Source: CAYJAB01 sp964368305 (GTDB lineage: Bacteria > Bacillota_I > Bacilli_A > Erysipelotrichales > Erysipelotrichaceae). From it: 32,771 nucleotides of DNA. The notes under the pieces were generated by a model. That model saw nothing but the letters and a program-made list of their open reading frames with translations, was not told the DNA's origin and ran no database searches. The stretch is from positions 1 through 32,771 of the forward strand of contig CAYJAB010000013.1 in assembly GCA_964368305.1 (NCBI GenBank), in the 5' to 3' direction. This document shows, in pieces, positions 8,877 to 15,820 of this stretch (positions are counted from its first letter, which is position 1; each line of letters begins with the position of its first letter). The translations under genes and the position numbers were made by a program.

Positions 8877-9442
8877 TCTTTATGAATTTTAATCACACGA
8901 CTTATAATTTTGTCATAAATTACTAACATCTCTTTTTCAGTCACCTTATTTTTTAAATCTTCTATCTTAATCCACTCAACCGCACTATTTTCTCCACTAC
9001 ACACTATCAACGGTGCTTTCTCATCAAAGTGTTGAAATGCATAAGTAAGATTCATATGAATATGTGACGATACAAACTCTCCTCTTTTAATGTGACTACA
9101 CACAGGCAAACACTCTAATGAAATAACATCTTCACTCAACACATGAAAATCATTTAATCCTGTTTCTTCGCACGCTTCTTTCAAAGCAACGCTTAAAAAA
9201 TCAGTTTCATTATCCACATGACCACCTGTCCAACTAAATGTTTGGTAGATATTATGATATGCCATAAGCACTTTAGTGAAATTATGATTAAAAATCATCG
9301 AAGATGCTGAATAATGTACAATTACATTCTCCCTTAATAACGGACTTACTTTAAAATCTTCACTCATCAACATGAACTCTTTATCTTTAATTTCTTGTGC
9401 AAGATCACTTTTGAAATTTTTTATAGCATCTAAATAATACAT
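8873..9442 (-). CDS. Nudix hydrolase
   Basis: A 189-residue protein with a Nudix box at about residues 73-96. It begins GGHVDNE and ends KEACEETGL, with metal-binding Glu92-Glu93. The box departs from GX5EX7REUXEEXGU: Thr stands where the first Glu is expected, and Lys replaces the Arg before Glu89. About 40 N-terminal residues precede the domain, and WTGGH before the box is typical of broad-specificity Nudix hydrolases acting on nucleoside diphosphates linked to another group. The substrate cannot be predicted. A G-rich SD (GGGGGA) lies about 7 nt before the ATG. A -10 (9530-9535) is the only promoter signal seen, giving a leader of about 80 nt. Confidence 0.85.
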   Translation of the reverse strand: MYYLDAIKNFKSDLAQEIKDKEFMLMSEDFKVSPLLRENVIVHYSASSMIFNHNFTKVLMAYHNIYQTFSWTGGHVDNETDFLSVALKEACEETGLNDFHVLSEDVISLECLPVCSHIKRGEFVSSHIHMNLTYAFQHFDEKAPLIVCSGENSAVEWIKIEDLKNKVTEKEMLVIYDKIISRVIKIHKD

Positions 9443-9529
9443 AGTTTTCCCCCAATACTAACTCTACATAGAAAGAAGATAAATATTTTTACTTAACTTC
9501 AAACGGATTGTAGAGCTTTCGATTTTTTT

Positions 9530-9535
9530 ATTATA
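9530..9535 (-). promoter_or_regulatory. Possible -10 element for the Nudix gene
   Basis: TATAAT within GATATAATAA on the minus strand, about 90 nt before the Nudix start and just downstream of the tRNA-His terminator. No convincing -35 at normal spacing (TTATAA at 18 bp), so this is tentative. Confidence 0.35.
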
Positions 9536-9566
9536 TCATATCCATTATTATCTTTATAAAACTAAT

Positions 9567-9595
9567 AAAAAAAACTCATATTTCTATGAGTTTTT
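9567..9595 (-). terminator. Intrinsic terminator of tRNA-His
   Basis: An 11-bp stem (AAAAACTCATA with TATGAGTTTTT, 9570-9580 and 9585-9595) has a 4-nt loop and on the minus strand runs into an eight-T tract. It starts 11 bp after the tRNA 3' end. Confidence 0.85.
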
Positions 9596-9606
9596 ACTAA
9601 TACTAA

Positions 9607-9683
9607 TGGGGCGATCGAGGGGAATCGAACCCCCGAATGTCAGAGCCACAATCTGATGTGTTAACCACTTCACCACGACCGCC
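9607..9683 (-). tRNA. tRNA-His (GUG anticodon)
   Basis: A 77-nt cloverleaf on the minus strand. The acceptor stem starts GGCGGTCG and pairs with CGATCGCC, including a genomically encoded G-1 opposite C73, the identity pair of tRNA-His. The anticodon loop reads ATTGTGGCT with GTG as anticodon. The T arm contains GGTTCGATTCC, and the 3' CCA is encoded. Its own promoter (9701-9729) and terminator make it a single-gene unit. Confidence 0.98.
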
Positions 9684-9700
9684 ATTTATCTAGCCTATTT

Positions 9701-9729
9701 ATATTAACTTATTTTAATGCATTTGTAAA
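9701..9729 (-). promoter_or_regulatory. Promoter of tRNA-His
   Basis: TTTACA (9724-9729) and TAATAT (9701-9706) on the minus strand, spaced by exactly 17 bp. The -10 ends 17 bp before the mature tRNA 5' end. It diverges from the amidohydrolase promoter. Confidence 0.75.
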
Positions 9730-9763
9730 GTGAAAATTGATGAACTTCTTAAACAAATGTGTG

Positions 9764-9783
9764 TATAATATCTACTAGGGGGG
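9764..9783 (+). promoter_or_regulatory. -10 element and adjacent G-rich SD of the amidohydrolase gene
   Basis: TATAAT at 9764-9769 is followed by AGGGGGG at 9777-9783, 7 nt before the ATG at 9791. Initiation about 7 nt after the -10 would put the transcript start almost at the SD, giving a leader of only about 15 nt. No good -35 at 16-18 bp was seen. Confidence 0.6.
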
Positions 9784-9790
9784 AAACTAT

Positions 9791-10936
9791 ATGTTATTAA
9801 TTAAAAACGGAACTGTATTTACAGTAACACAAAAGGATGGTCAACAAAAAGACCTACTAATAGACAAAGGAAAGATTATTAAAATACAAGAAAATATTGA
9901 ATGCGATTGTAAAGTAATCGATGCGAGAGGATTGTATATATACCCAGGGATTGTGGAAGCACATTGTCATTTAGGTATAAGTGAAAGTAGTATTCGTTAT
10001 GAAGGTGAAGATACAAACGAATATACTGATCCATTAACACCGGAAGTGCGTGTAATAGACGGTGTTAATATGATGGATGAGACGGTTCATTTAGCAAATG
10101 CTGCAGGGATTACTACTGTTTGTGTTGCACCAGGAAGTGCAAATGTACTAGGTGGACAAGTCATGATCTACAAAACATATGGAAATAGCATAGACCATGC
10201 GAGTATTAATAATTATTATGCAATGAAATGTGCATTTGGTGAAAATCCTAAATTTTGCTACAAAGATTCAAAAATCACAACTAGAATGGGCACTGCTTCT
10301 TATTTTAGAAAAGCATTTTATGATGCAAAACAATACTTAGCACTTAAGGAAGAGGCAAAAGGTGATATTGCAAAACTTCCAAAATATGATATGAAACTTG
10401 AAGCACTTATCCCTGCTTTGAAAAAGGAAGTTGTATTAAAAGCACATTGTCATCGCGCAGATGATATTTTAACTGCAATACGATTAGCGAAAGAATTTGA
10501 TTTAGATATGACACTTGATCATTGTACAGAAGGGCATATGATTGCTGATCTTGTAAAAAAATCAAATTTCCCTGCTATTGTTGGTCCAAGTTTAACACAT
10601 AAAACAAAATTTGAACTAAAAAATAGAACATTTGAAACACCAGCAATCTTAAACAAAGCAGGTGTGCTTGTTGCCATCACAACAGACTCTCCTGTACTCC
10701 CTCAAGAGTATTTACCACTGTGTGCTGGCTTAGCAGTAAAAAGTGGATTAGATGCATTTGAAGCATTAAAAGCTATCACAATTAACCCAGCGAAAATTCT
10801 AAAATTAGAAGATCGTATCGGTACAATTGAAGTAAACAAAGATGCTGACCTTGTAATTTGTAGTGGTGATATACTTGATATGAATCATACAGTGCATTAT
10901 ACAATTTGTGATGGAATTATTACTTATAAAAAATAA
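9791..10936 (+). CDS. Amidohydrolase family protein (imidazolonepropionase-like, COG1228 type)
   Basis: A 381-residue metal-dependent hydrolase. An N-terminal beta-sandwich (IKNGTVFTV, DARGLYIYPGIVEAHCH) leads to metal ligands H58 and H60. Further ligand candidates are H219/H221 (KAHCHRADD), H244 (DHCTEG) and D299 (TTDSP). The C-terminal end has the usual ADLVICSGDILD pattern that rebuilds the sandwich. The combination HCHRADD...DHCTEG is typical of uncharacterised Firmicute amidohydrolases in the HutI/prolidase-like branch that act on cyclic amides or dipeptide-like compounds. No Hut genes are nearby, so histidine degradation is not supported and the substrate stays open. It is a monocistronic plus-strand gene ending in a terminator shared with typA. 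Confidence 0.88.
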   Translation: MLLIKNGTVFTVTQKDGQQKDLLIDKGKIIKIQENIECDCKVIDARGLYIYPGIVEAHCHLGISESSIRYEGEDTNEYTDPLTPEVRVIDGVNMMDETVHLANAAGITTVCVAPGSANVLGGQVMIYKTYGNSIDHASINNYYAMKCAFGENPKFCYKDSKITTRMGTASYFRKAFYDAKQYLALKEEAKGDIAKLPKYDMKLEALIPALKKEVVLKAHCHRADDILTAIRLAKEFDLDMTLDHCTEGHMIADLVKKSNFPAIVGPSLTHKTKFELKNRTFETPAILNKAGVLVAITTDSPVLPQEYLPLCAGLAVKSGLDAFEALKAITINPAKILKLEDRIGTIEVNKDADLVICSGDILDMNHTVHYTICDGIITYKK

Positions 10937-10938
10937 AG

Positions 10939-10966
10939 AAAACCAGATTCATTGAATCTGGTTTTT
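10939..10966. terminator. Bidirectional terminator between the amidohydrolase gene and typA
   Basis: A stem AACCAGATTC / GAATCTGGTT with a 3-nt ATT loop, flanked by T6 on the plus strand and a T-rich stretch on the minus strand. It lies between two convergent stop codons (10936 and 10969), so it can serve both genes. Confidence 0.88.
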
Positions 10967-10968
10967 CA

Positions 10969-12795
10969 TTAATCTTTATCCTTAGTTAGAGATCTTAAAT
11001 AGTTTTTACGATCGATTGCAGTTAAGTATTTTTTTCTAATACGTATTGCATCTGGTGTAACTTCTACCAATTCATCATCTCCAATAAATTCAATTGCACG
11101 CTCAAGTGTCAACATTCTTGGAGGTGTTAGTCTCATTGCTTCATCATTTCCTGCACTACGAATAGATGTCGCTTTTTTATTTTTAGTAGGATTGATTTCC
11201 ATATCCATGTCACGTGTACATTGTCCAACGATCATACCTTCATAAACTTCTGTTTGTGGTGTAATAAAGAATACCCCATGGTCTTGTAAGTTAAATAATG
11301 CATATGTCATTGCAACACCAGATGCATTTGAAATAAACACACCATTTTCTCTAGCGTTAATTTCACCTTTATATTCCTCATAGCCACGATATTGACGAAT
11401 TAAAGTTCCTTCACCACGCGTATCATTGATAAACTCTCCACGGTATCCAATAAGTCCACGTGTAGGCACTACCCATTCAAGCGTTGCATACCCATTTTCT
11501 TCATCCATATTAATTAATTGACCTTTACGTAAGTTCAATTTAGTCATTACAGACCCTGTATATTCTGAAGGAATATTTGTGATCACAAGCTCAGTTGGCT
11601 CTAAAAGCTTACCATCTTCCTTATGGAAAATAACCTCAGGCTTACTTACCGCAACCTCATACCCTTCTCTTCTCATATTTTCTACTAAAATTGTAATATG
11701 AAGTTCTCCACGGCCACTTACTTTAAATTTATCTGTTGTTTCAAGTGCTTCTACTTTTAAACCAACGTTTACTTCAACTTCTTTTTCTAAACGTTCCTTA
11801 ATATTACGAGATGTAATATATTTTCCACTTCTTCCTGCAAATGGAGATGAGTTTACAATAAAGTTCATACTTAATGTAGGCTCTTCAATAGAAATCATAG
11901 GCATAGGAAGAGGATGATCAATATTACATAAAGTTTCCCCAATTGAAATTGTCGGAATACCAGAGAAAATTACAATTTCTCCACATTGCGCTTCTTTAAC
12001 TGGAACTCTTTTTAATCCTTCATAAATAAATAAATTACTGATTGATTGTCTTTTTGTATTTCCTTTATGATCACATACTAAAAGTTGGTCTCCAACTTTT
12101 AGTTTACCTTGGAAAACACGACCAATTCCAAGTCTTCCAATATAATCATCATACGCTAAAGAAGACACTTGCATTTGAAGTGGTTCTTCAGTTGTATCAG
12201 GATATGCAGGTACATGATTTATAATTGTTTCAAATAAAGGTTGAATATTTTCAAATGGCCCCTCTAAATTTTCCACAACAATTCCTTCTCTTGCGATACC
12301 ATAAAGAATTGGGAAATCTAATTGTTCATCTGTTGCTTTTAAATCTAAGAATAACTCATAAACCATATCCACAACTTCTTCAGCACGTGCATCTTTTTTA
12401 TCGATTTTATTGATCAATAAAATTGGTTTTAATCCACGTTCTAAAGATTTTTGTAATACAAAACGAGTTTGAGGCATTGGTCCTTCACTCGAATCCACAA
12501 GCAAAATAACCGCATCTACTGTCTTGATAATACGTTCAACTTCACTAGAGAAATCCGCATGGCCTGGTGTATCTACAATATTAATTTTATAATCTTTATA
12601 TGTAACTGAACAGTTTTTAGAATAAATCGTAATCCCACGCTCTCTTTCCAAATCATTACTATCCATTACACAATCCACAACTTCTTCATTTGCTCTAAAC
12701 ACACCACTTTGATTTAAGAAAGCATCAACTAAAGTTGACTTACCAGCATCAACATGGGCAATAACCGCTATATTAATAATTTTTTTCATTGACAT
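10969..12795 (-). CDS. typA: Translational GTPase TypA/BipA
   Basis: A 608-residue ribosome-binding GTPase implicated in 50S subunit assembly and stress adaptation. The GTPase domain has G1 (AHVDAGKS, near residues 13-20), the switch/G2 region RERGITI, G3 DTPGHADF, G4 NKIDKKDA, then EF-G-like domains. The TypA C-terminal domain includes the typical APTRGLIGY-type block (here VPTRGLIGYRGEF) and RMLTLERAIEFI. Full length is normal. G1 has Ala where most TypA proteins have His (HVDHGKT), as in EF-G and Tet(M). The start MSMKK is favoured by AGGTGG 6 nt upstream. Promoter 12822-12849; terminator shared with the amidohydrolase gene. Confidence 0.97.
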   Translation of the reverse strand: MSMKKIINIAVIAHVDAGKSTLVDAFLNQSGVFRANEEVVDCVMDSNDLERERGITIYSKNCSVTYKDYKINIVDTPGHADFSSEVERIIKTVDAVILLVDSSEGPMPQTRFVLQKSLERGLKPILLINKIDKKDARAEEVVDMVYELFLDLKATDEQLDFPILYGIAREGIVVENLEGPFENIQPLFETIINHVPAYPDTTEEPLQMQVSSLAYDDYIGRLGIGRVFQGKLKVGDQLLVCDHKGNTKRQSISNLFIYEGLKRVPVKEAQCGEIVIFSGIPTISIGETLCNIDHPLPMPMISIEEPTLSMNFIVNSSPFAGRSGKYITSRNIKERLEKEVEVNVGLKVEALETTDKFKVSGRGELHITILVENMRREGYEVAVSKPEVIFHKEDGKLLEPTELVITNIPSEYTGSVMTKLNLRKGQLINMDEENGYATLEWVVPTRGLIGYRGEFINDTRGEGTLIRQYRGYEEYKGEINARENGVFISNASGVAMTYALFNLQDHGVFFITPQTEVYEGMIVGQCTRDMDMEINPTKNKKATSIRSAGNDEAMRLTPPRMLTLERAIEFIGDDELVEVTPDAIRIRKKYLTAIDRKNYLRSLTKDKD

Positions 12796-12821
12796 AAATT
12801 ACCACCTTTTCACAAAGACTA

Positions 12822-12849
12822 ATTATATACCACTTATTTAAAAATACAA
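12822..12849 (-). promoter_or_regulatory. Promoter of typA
   Basis: TTGTAT (12844-12849), 16-bp spacer, TATAAT (12822-12827) on the minus strand, about 26 bp upstream of the ATG with AGGTGG in between. Confidence 0.75.
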
Positions 12850-12899
12850 GATAATTAACTACTTTATTTATAATAATACTAAATATACGTACATATTTT

Positions 12900-12925
12900 A
12901 AAAAAACCGGTCAAAAACCGGTTTT
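12900..12925 (-). terminator. Terminator of the kinase-isomerase-mutarotase operon
   Basis: Minus strand AAAACCGG, loop TTTTTGA, CCGGTTTT followed by further T residues. The ascending arm begins with the last two bases of the mutarotase TAA stop. Confidence 0.85.
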
Positions 12926-13331
12926 ACGCTACGCCAACAGTAATTAAAATATTTGCGAAGATTCTTTTCTCACCTGTAGAAATCGCTAGTTTTACATCTT
13001 GCTTCAAACATTCATCATAAAATCCAAATCGATCATGATTTTTAAATTCTGTATTTTGCAACATTTGTTTAAATTCAGAAAAAATCTCAGGGGTTGTGTT
13101 ATCACTTGGAACCATCAACTCCGCTTTTTCAATATTAATTACGCCCATTAGTGCTTCTAATACTTGTGTCACTTCAGGAATCCCTGCAGATACACCCAAA
13201 AAGACTTTATTCTCAGTCGCCACTTTACTATCTAATGGATAATTTCCATCCGCAATTAAAATACGATCTCCATGTCCCAACTTAAACAATACTTCCATAA
13301 TATTAGGGTTAATACAACTTGTCTTTAACAT
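12924..13331 (-). CDS. RbsD/FucU-family sugar mutarotase
   Basis: A 135-residue protein of the D-ribose pyranase/L-fucose mutarotase family, which interconverts ring forms or anomers of free sugars. The conserved LGHGD at 18-22 supplies His20 and Asp22, with ADGNYP following at 27-32. The C-terminal FYDECLKQ (Tyr105), STGE (118-121) and ANILI with Asn127 match the FucU-type end more than classic RbsD. It is the last of three genes, starting one base after the SIS gene, and its stop codon is part of the terminator. Working with a kinase and an isomerase, it probably prepares one ring form of a sugar for the pathway. No ABC sugar transporter is present here, unlike rbs operons. Confidence 0.87.
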   Translation of the reverse strand: MLKTSCINPNIMEVLFKLGHGDRILIADGNYPLDSKVATENKVFLGVSAGIPEVTQVLEALMGVINIEKAELMVPSDNTTPEIFSEFKQMLQNTEFKNHDRFGFYDECLKQDVKLAISTGEKRIFANILITVGVA

Positions 13332-13332
13332 T

Positions 13333-13941
13333 TTATTTCTCGCTTTCTCTTAATTTACCAAGTGCTCCACCTGGATGCCACTTAACATATTGACTTGGTG
13401 TAATGTTTGCCATACTTTGAAGACATACACTCAAACCTTGAAGTACAATTGCTTCGGCAATAATAGAGGCACGTGGTGCACGATTTAAAGGTCCGCCTTC
13501 TTGTTGTACCCCTGCATATAAAAATGCATTTACATTTTTCGCAAGCCAACTATTTTCATCTCCACAACAGCCAATAACAACTGCATCATTTTTGATCAAA
13601 GTCGATACGGTTGCGATTAATTCTTGTGTTTGTCCACTATTTGAAATCGCAATTACGACATCCTTACAAGCGACTTGACCAGATGACCCATGTACCGCCT
13701 CTGTAGCATCTAAAACATAGCATGGATGACCTGTAGAGCTAATCAATGATGCAATGTATCCTGCAACATATGATGGTTTTCCAATTGCAGTAACATGAAT
13801 TCTATTTCCATTAGAAACTGCTTCTTGAATCAGTGTTAATGCTTTTTCATACTTTTCAATATCGATTGCATCAATTGTTTGATTTACTTCTTTTTTTAAT
13901 GTTTCCTTAAATACTAAAAGTGGTTTTTCAAATTGTTTCAT
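13333..13941 (-). CDS. SIS-domain sugar-phosphate isomerase (KpsF/GutQ-like)
   Basis: A 202-residue single SIS domain. The phosphosugar-binding signature ISNSGQTQE spans 99-107. The C-terminal HPGGALGK (189-196) is a hallmark of KdsD/KpsF/GutQ arabinose-5-phosphate isomerases and related Gram-positive proteins. The CBS pair present in KdsD and KpsF is missing, giving the short form. The likely reaction is an aldose-ketose phosphate isomerisation. It lies 8 bp after the PfkB kinase and 1 bp before the mutarotase, so the three proteins probably act on the same sugar. No KDO/LPS genes are expected in a Gram-positive, so a catabolic role is more likely. 6-phospho-3-hexuloisomerase is an alternative. 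Confidence 0.85.
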   Translation of the reverse strand: MKQFEKPLLVFKETLKKEVNQTIDAIDIEKYEKALTLIQEAVSNGNRIHVTAIGKPSYVAGYIASLISSTGHPCYVLDATEAVHGSSGQVACKDVVIAISNSGQTQELIATVSTLIKNDAVVIGCCGDENSWLAKNVNAFLYAGVQQEGGPLNRAPRASIIAEAIVLQGLSVCLQSMANITPSQYVKWHPGGALGKLRESEK

Positions 13942-13949
13942 ATGCTCTC

Positions 13950-14954
13950 CTAATAAAGTGCCTTTAACAGTTCAATGTCAAAGCCATCATATTTATTTTC
14001 TTTCATTTTATTATATACCATCTCAATTGTTGGAAGTGATGGACTAGACCCTAAATGACAAACTGTAATGGATGCCGTATAATTTGCAAAATCCAGTGCA
14101 TGTTCAATTGACAACTGTGCAGAAATCCCTGTACAAAATGCACCTACAAAACTATCTCCAGCTGCTGTAGGATCTACTGCATTTTTAACATAAATTCCTT
14201 TTTTGTGTAAATAGAAATCTTTACTTGCTATAACCGCACCATTTTCACCAAGTGTTATAATTACATGTTCAATTCCTTTACTCAATAAAACAGACACCGC
14301 TTCTTTAAGATCTTGTTGATTCACACTGCCATCTTCATTCATATGAATCTTTACCCCTGTAATAAGTGCAGCCTCATGTTCATTTGGTGATATAAATGAG
14401 ATATTGCTTAACAAACGATCACTCATTTTTACATATGGTGCAGAATTCAACATAACTTTGACATTGTTTCTTTTTGCAATATCCGCAACTATCTCATTAA
14501 TTTCCATTGGAATTTCAAGCTGTAAGATCACCATATCATATGATTTTATTGTATCCTCTAAAAATGAAATATGCTCTTTTTTTATTGTCATATTTGCACC
14601 AGGTACCACTATAATACGATTGTGTGCAGAACCTGTTTCATCAAACTCTAAAATGATATTTCCTATTGCTGTAGATTCAGATTCATCTTTCAAAATATGC
14701 TCTGTGCTTATTCCGATTTCTTTCGCCATCTCAATCATTTCATTTCCAAAGGCATCTTGACCAACACGACCCACCATCGCTACATCAGCACCTAATCTTT
14801 TTGTCTGTACAGCTTGATTGAATCCTTTTCCCCCACATGCAGTACTAAATGCTTTTCCAAAGACTGTTTCACCTGAATTTGGAAAAACATCTGTTGCTAC
14901 AGTAATATCCATAACCATACTTCCCACTACTAATATTTTAGGTTTTTTTAACAT
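13950..14954 (-). CDS. PfkB-family carbohydrate kinase (ribokinase-like)
   Basis: A 334-residue kinase. The N-terminal signature CGGKGFNQAVQTKRLGADV begins at about residue 40, and the C-terminal ATP/anion-hole signature DPTAAGDSFVGAF starts at 261, with Asp267 as catalytic base. Ribokinase has GGKGANQA, so the sugar-binding loop differs by one residue (Phe for Ala). It is first in a kinase-SIS-mutarotase operon. Ribokinase is the nearest well-known relative, but the KpsF-like isomerase next door makes a pentose or ketose other than ribose possible. An SD (GAGGGAAAAG) precedes the ATG. The promoter at 14978-15005 overlaps the PAP2 terminator. Confidence 0.9.
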   Translation of the reverse strand: MLKKPKILVVGSMVMDITVATDVFPNSGETVFGKAFSTACGGKGFNQAVQTKRLGADVAMVGRVGQDAFGNEMIEMAKEIGISTEHILKDESESTAIGNIILEFDETGSAHNRIIVVPGANMTIKKEHISFLEDTIKSYDMVILQLEIPMEINEIVADIAKRNNVKVMLNSAPYVKMSDRLLSNISFISPNEHEAALITGVKIHMNEDGSVNQQDLKEAVSVLLSKGIEHVIITLGENGAVIASKDFYLHKKGIYVKNAVDPTAAGDSFVGAFCTGISAQLSIEHALDFANYTASITVCHLGSSPSLPTIEMVYNKMKENKYDGFDIELLKALY

Positions 14955-14977
14955 TTCTTTTCCCTCACTTTAATACA

Positions 14978-15005
14978 ATTATAGCAAAAAAAACGATTTA
15001 GTTAA
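14978..15005 (-). promoter_or_regulatory. Promoter of the sugar-kinase operon, overlapping the PAP2 terminator
   Basis: Minus strand TTAACT (15000-15005), 16-bp spacer made of the terminator descending arm and T tract, TATAAT (14978-14983). The -35 is a four-of-six match located in the loop and stem of the preceding hairpin. Confidence 0.6.
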
Positions 15006-15016
15006 CACTAAATCGT
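14986..15016 (-). terminator. Terminator of the PAP2 phosphatase gene
   Basis: Perfect 10-bp stem ACGATTTAGT / ACTAAATCGT with a 4-nt loop, followed on the minus strand by eight T residues. Confidence 0.92.
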
Positions 15017-15029
15017 CATATCTTTTTTC

Positions 15030-15689
15030 TTATAAATTATATACTTTCTCATCATATTTCTCAGATGTTGAAGTTAAATAAAAATGTCTTACAACTAATA
15101 TTCCCATCATCAATAAAGCATATCCTAATGCAAATCCTGCAAGTACATCACTCATATAATGCACACCTAAATAAACTCTACTTATTCCAATTAAGAAAAT
15201 AAGAATTCCAAGCATAACTTGAAGCAAACGCGATAAAATACGATCTTTGATATTTCTGTGAATTAAAAATAAAATCATGCCATAAAACACCATTGCTGCA
15301 AGTGCATGTCCACTTGGATAACTAAATGTTGATTCAGATGATAACGCAACAATTTCAGTCGGACGAGGGCGTGCAAAGAAATCCTTTAACCAAAACATCA
15401 ATAAAGTCGATACTCCTGTGATACTTGCTAAGATCAATCCTAATTGTTTTCTTTTTTCAAAAAGTAAGACTAATAGAATAATACTTACAATAACACGATA
15501 ATCAGATAACATTGTAATCACATGCATCACTAACGTTAAATACATATTGCGATTATTTTCTACAAAAGAAAATACCCAAAGGTCAAAACTATATAAAGCA
15601 TTCATCTCATACAATAGTGTAATAATGAAAAAAGCAGCTAGTCCCATTACACCAAGTAAGATATGTTTTTTATTCCAATTTTCTATCAT
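15030..15689 (-). CDS. PAP2-family membrane phosphatase
   Basis: A 219-residue membrane protein with all three PAP2 motifs: K102-DFFARPRP, PSGH at 125-128 and SRVYLGVHYMSD with Arg171 and His177. These build the acid-phosphatase site that removes phosphate from lipid phosphates such as undecaprenyl diphosphate or phosphatidic/phosphatidylglycerol phosphate on the outer membrane face. I chose the ATG at 15689, which has GAGGTG 5 nt upstream. A longer reading from a TTG five codons earlier would place that SD inside the gene. Expressed alone from 15707-15735 and ending in a strong hairpin. A link to the glycan operon's lipid carrier is plausible but unproven. Confidence 0.93.
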   Translation of the reverse strand: MIENWNKKHILLGVMGLAAFFIITLLYEMNALYSFDLWVFSFVENNRNMYLTLVMHVITMLSDYRVIVSIILLVLLFEKRKQLGLILASITGVSTLLMFWLKDFFARPRPTEIVALSSESTFSYPSGHALAAMVFYGMILFLIHRNIKDRILSRLLQVMLGILIFLIGISRVYLGVHYMSDVLAGFALGYALLMMGILVVRHFYLTSTSEKYDEKVYNL

Positions 15690-15706
15690 AATAACACCTC
15701 GCAAAG

Positions 15707-15735
15707 ATTATAACAAAAATAGATTTATTAAGCAA
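15707..15735 (-). promoter_or_regulatory. Promoter of the PAP2 gene
   Basis: Minus strand TTGCTT (15730-15735), 17-bp spacer, TATAAT (15707-15712), 17 bp upstream of the ATG. It is divergent from the dehydrogenase promoter at 15764. Confidence 0.75.
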
Positions 15736-15763
15736 TTTTAACTTAATTTTAGACAGTTTATCA

Positions 15764-15812
15764 TTGTGTTTAAAATACGATAGGACTATAATAAACGTAT
15801 ATATAAAAGGAG
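15764..15812 (+). promoter_or_regulatory. Promoter and SD of the 2-hydroxyacid dehydrogenase gene
   Basis: TTGTGT (15764-15769), 17-bp spacer, TATAAT (15787-15792). A strong SD AAAGGAGA at 15806-15812 ends 8 nt before the ATG. Confidence 0.8.
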
Positions 15813-15820
15813 ATTAATTT

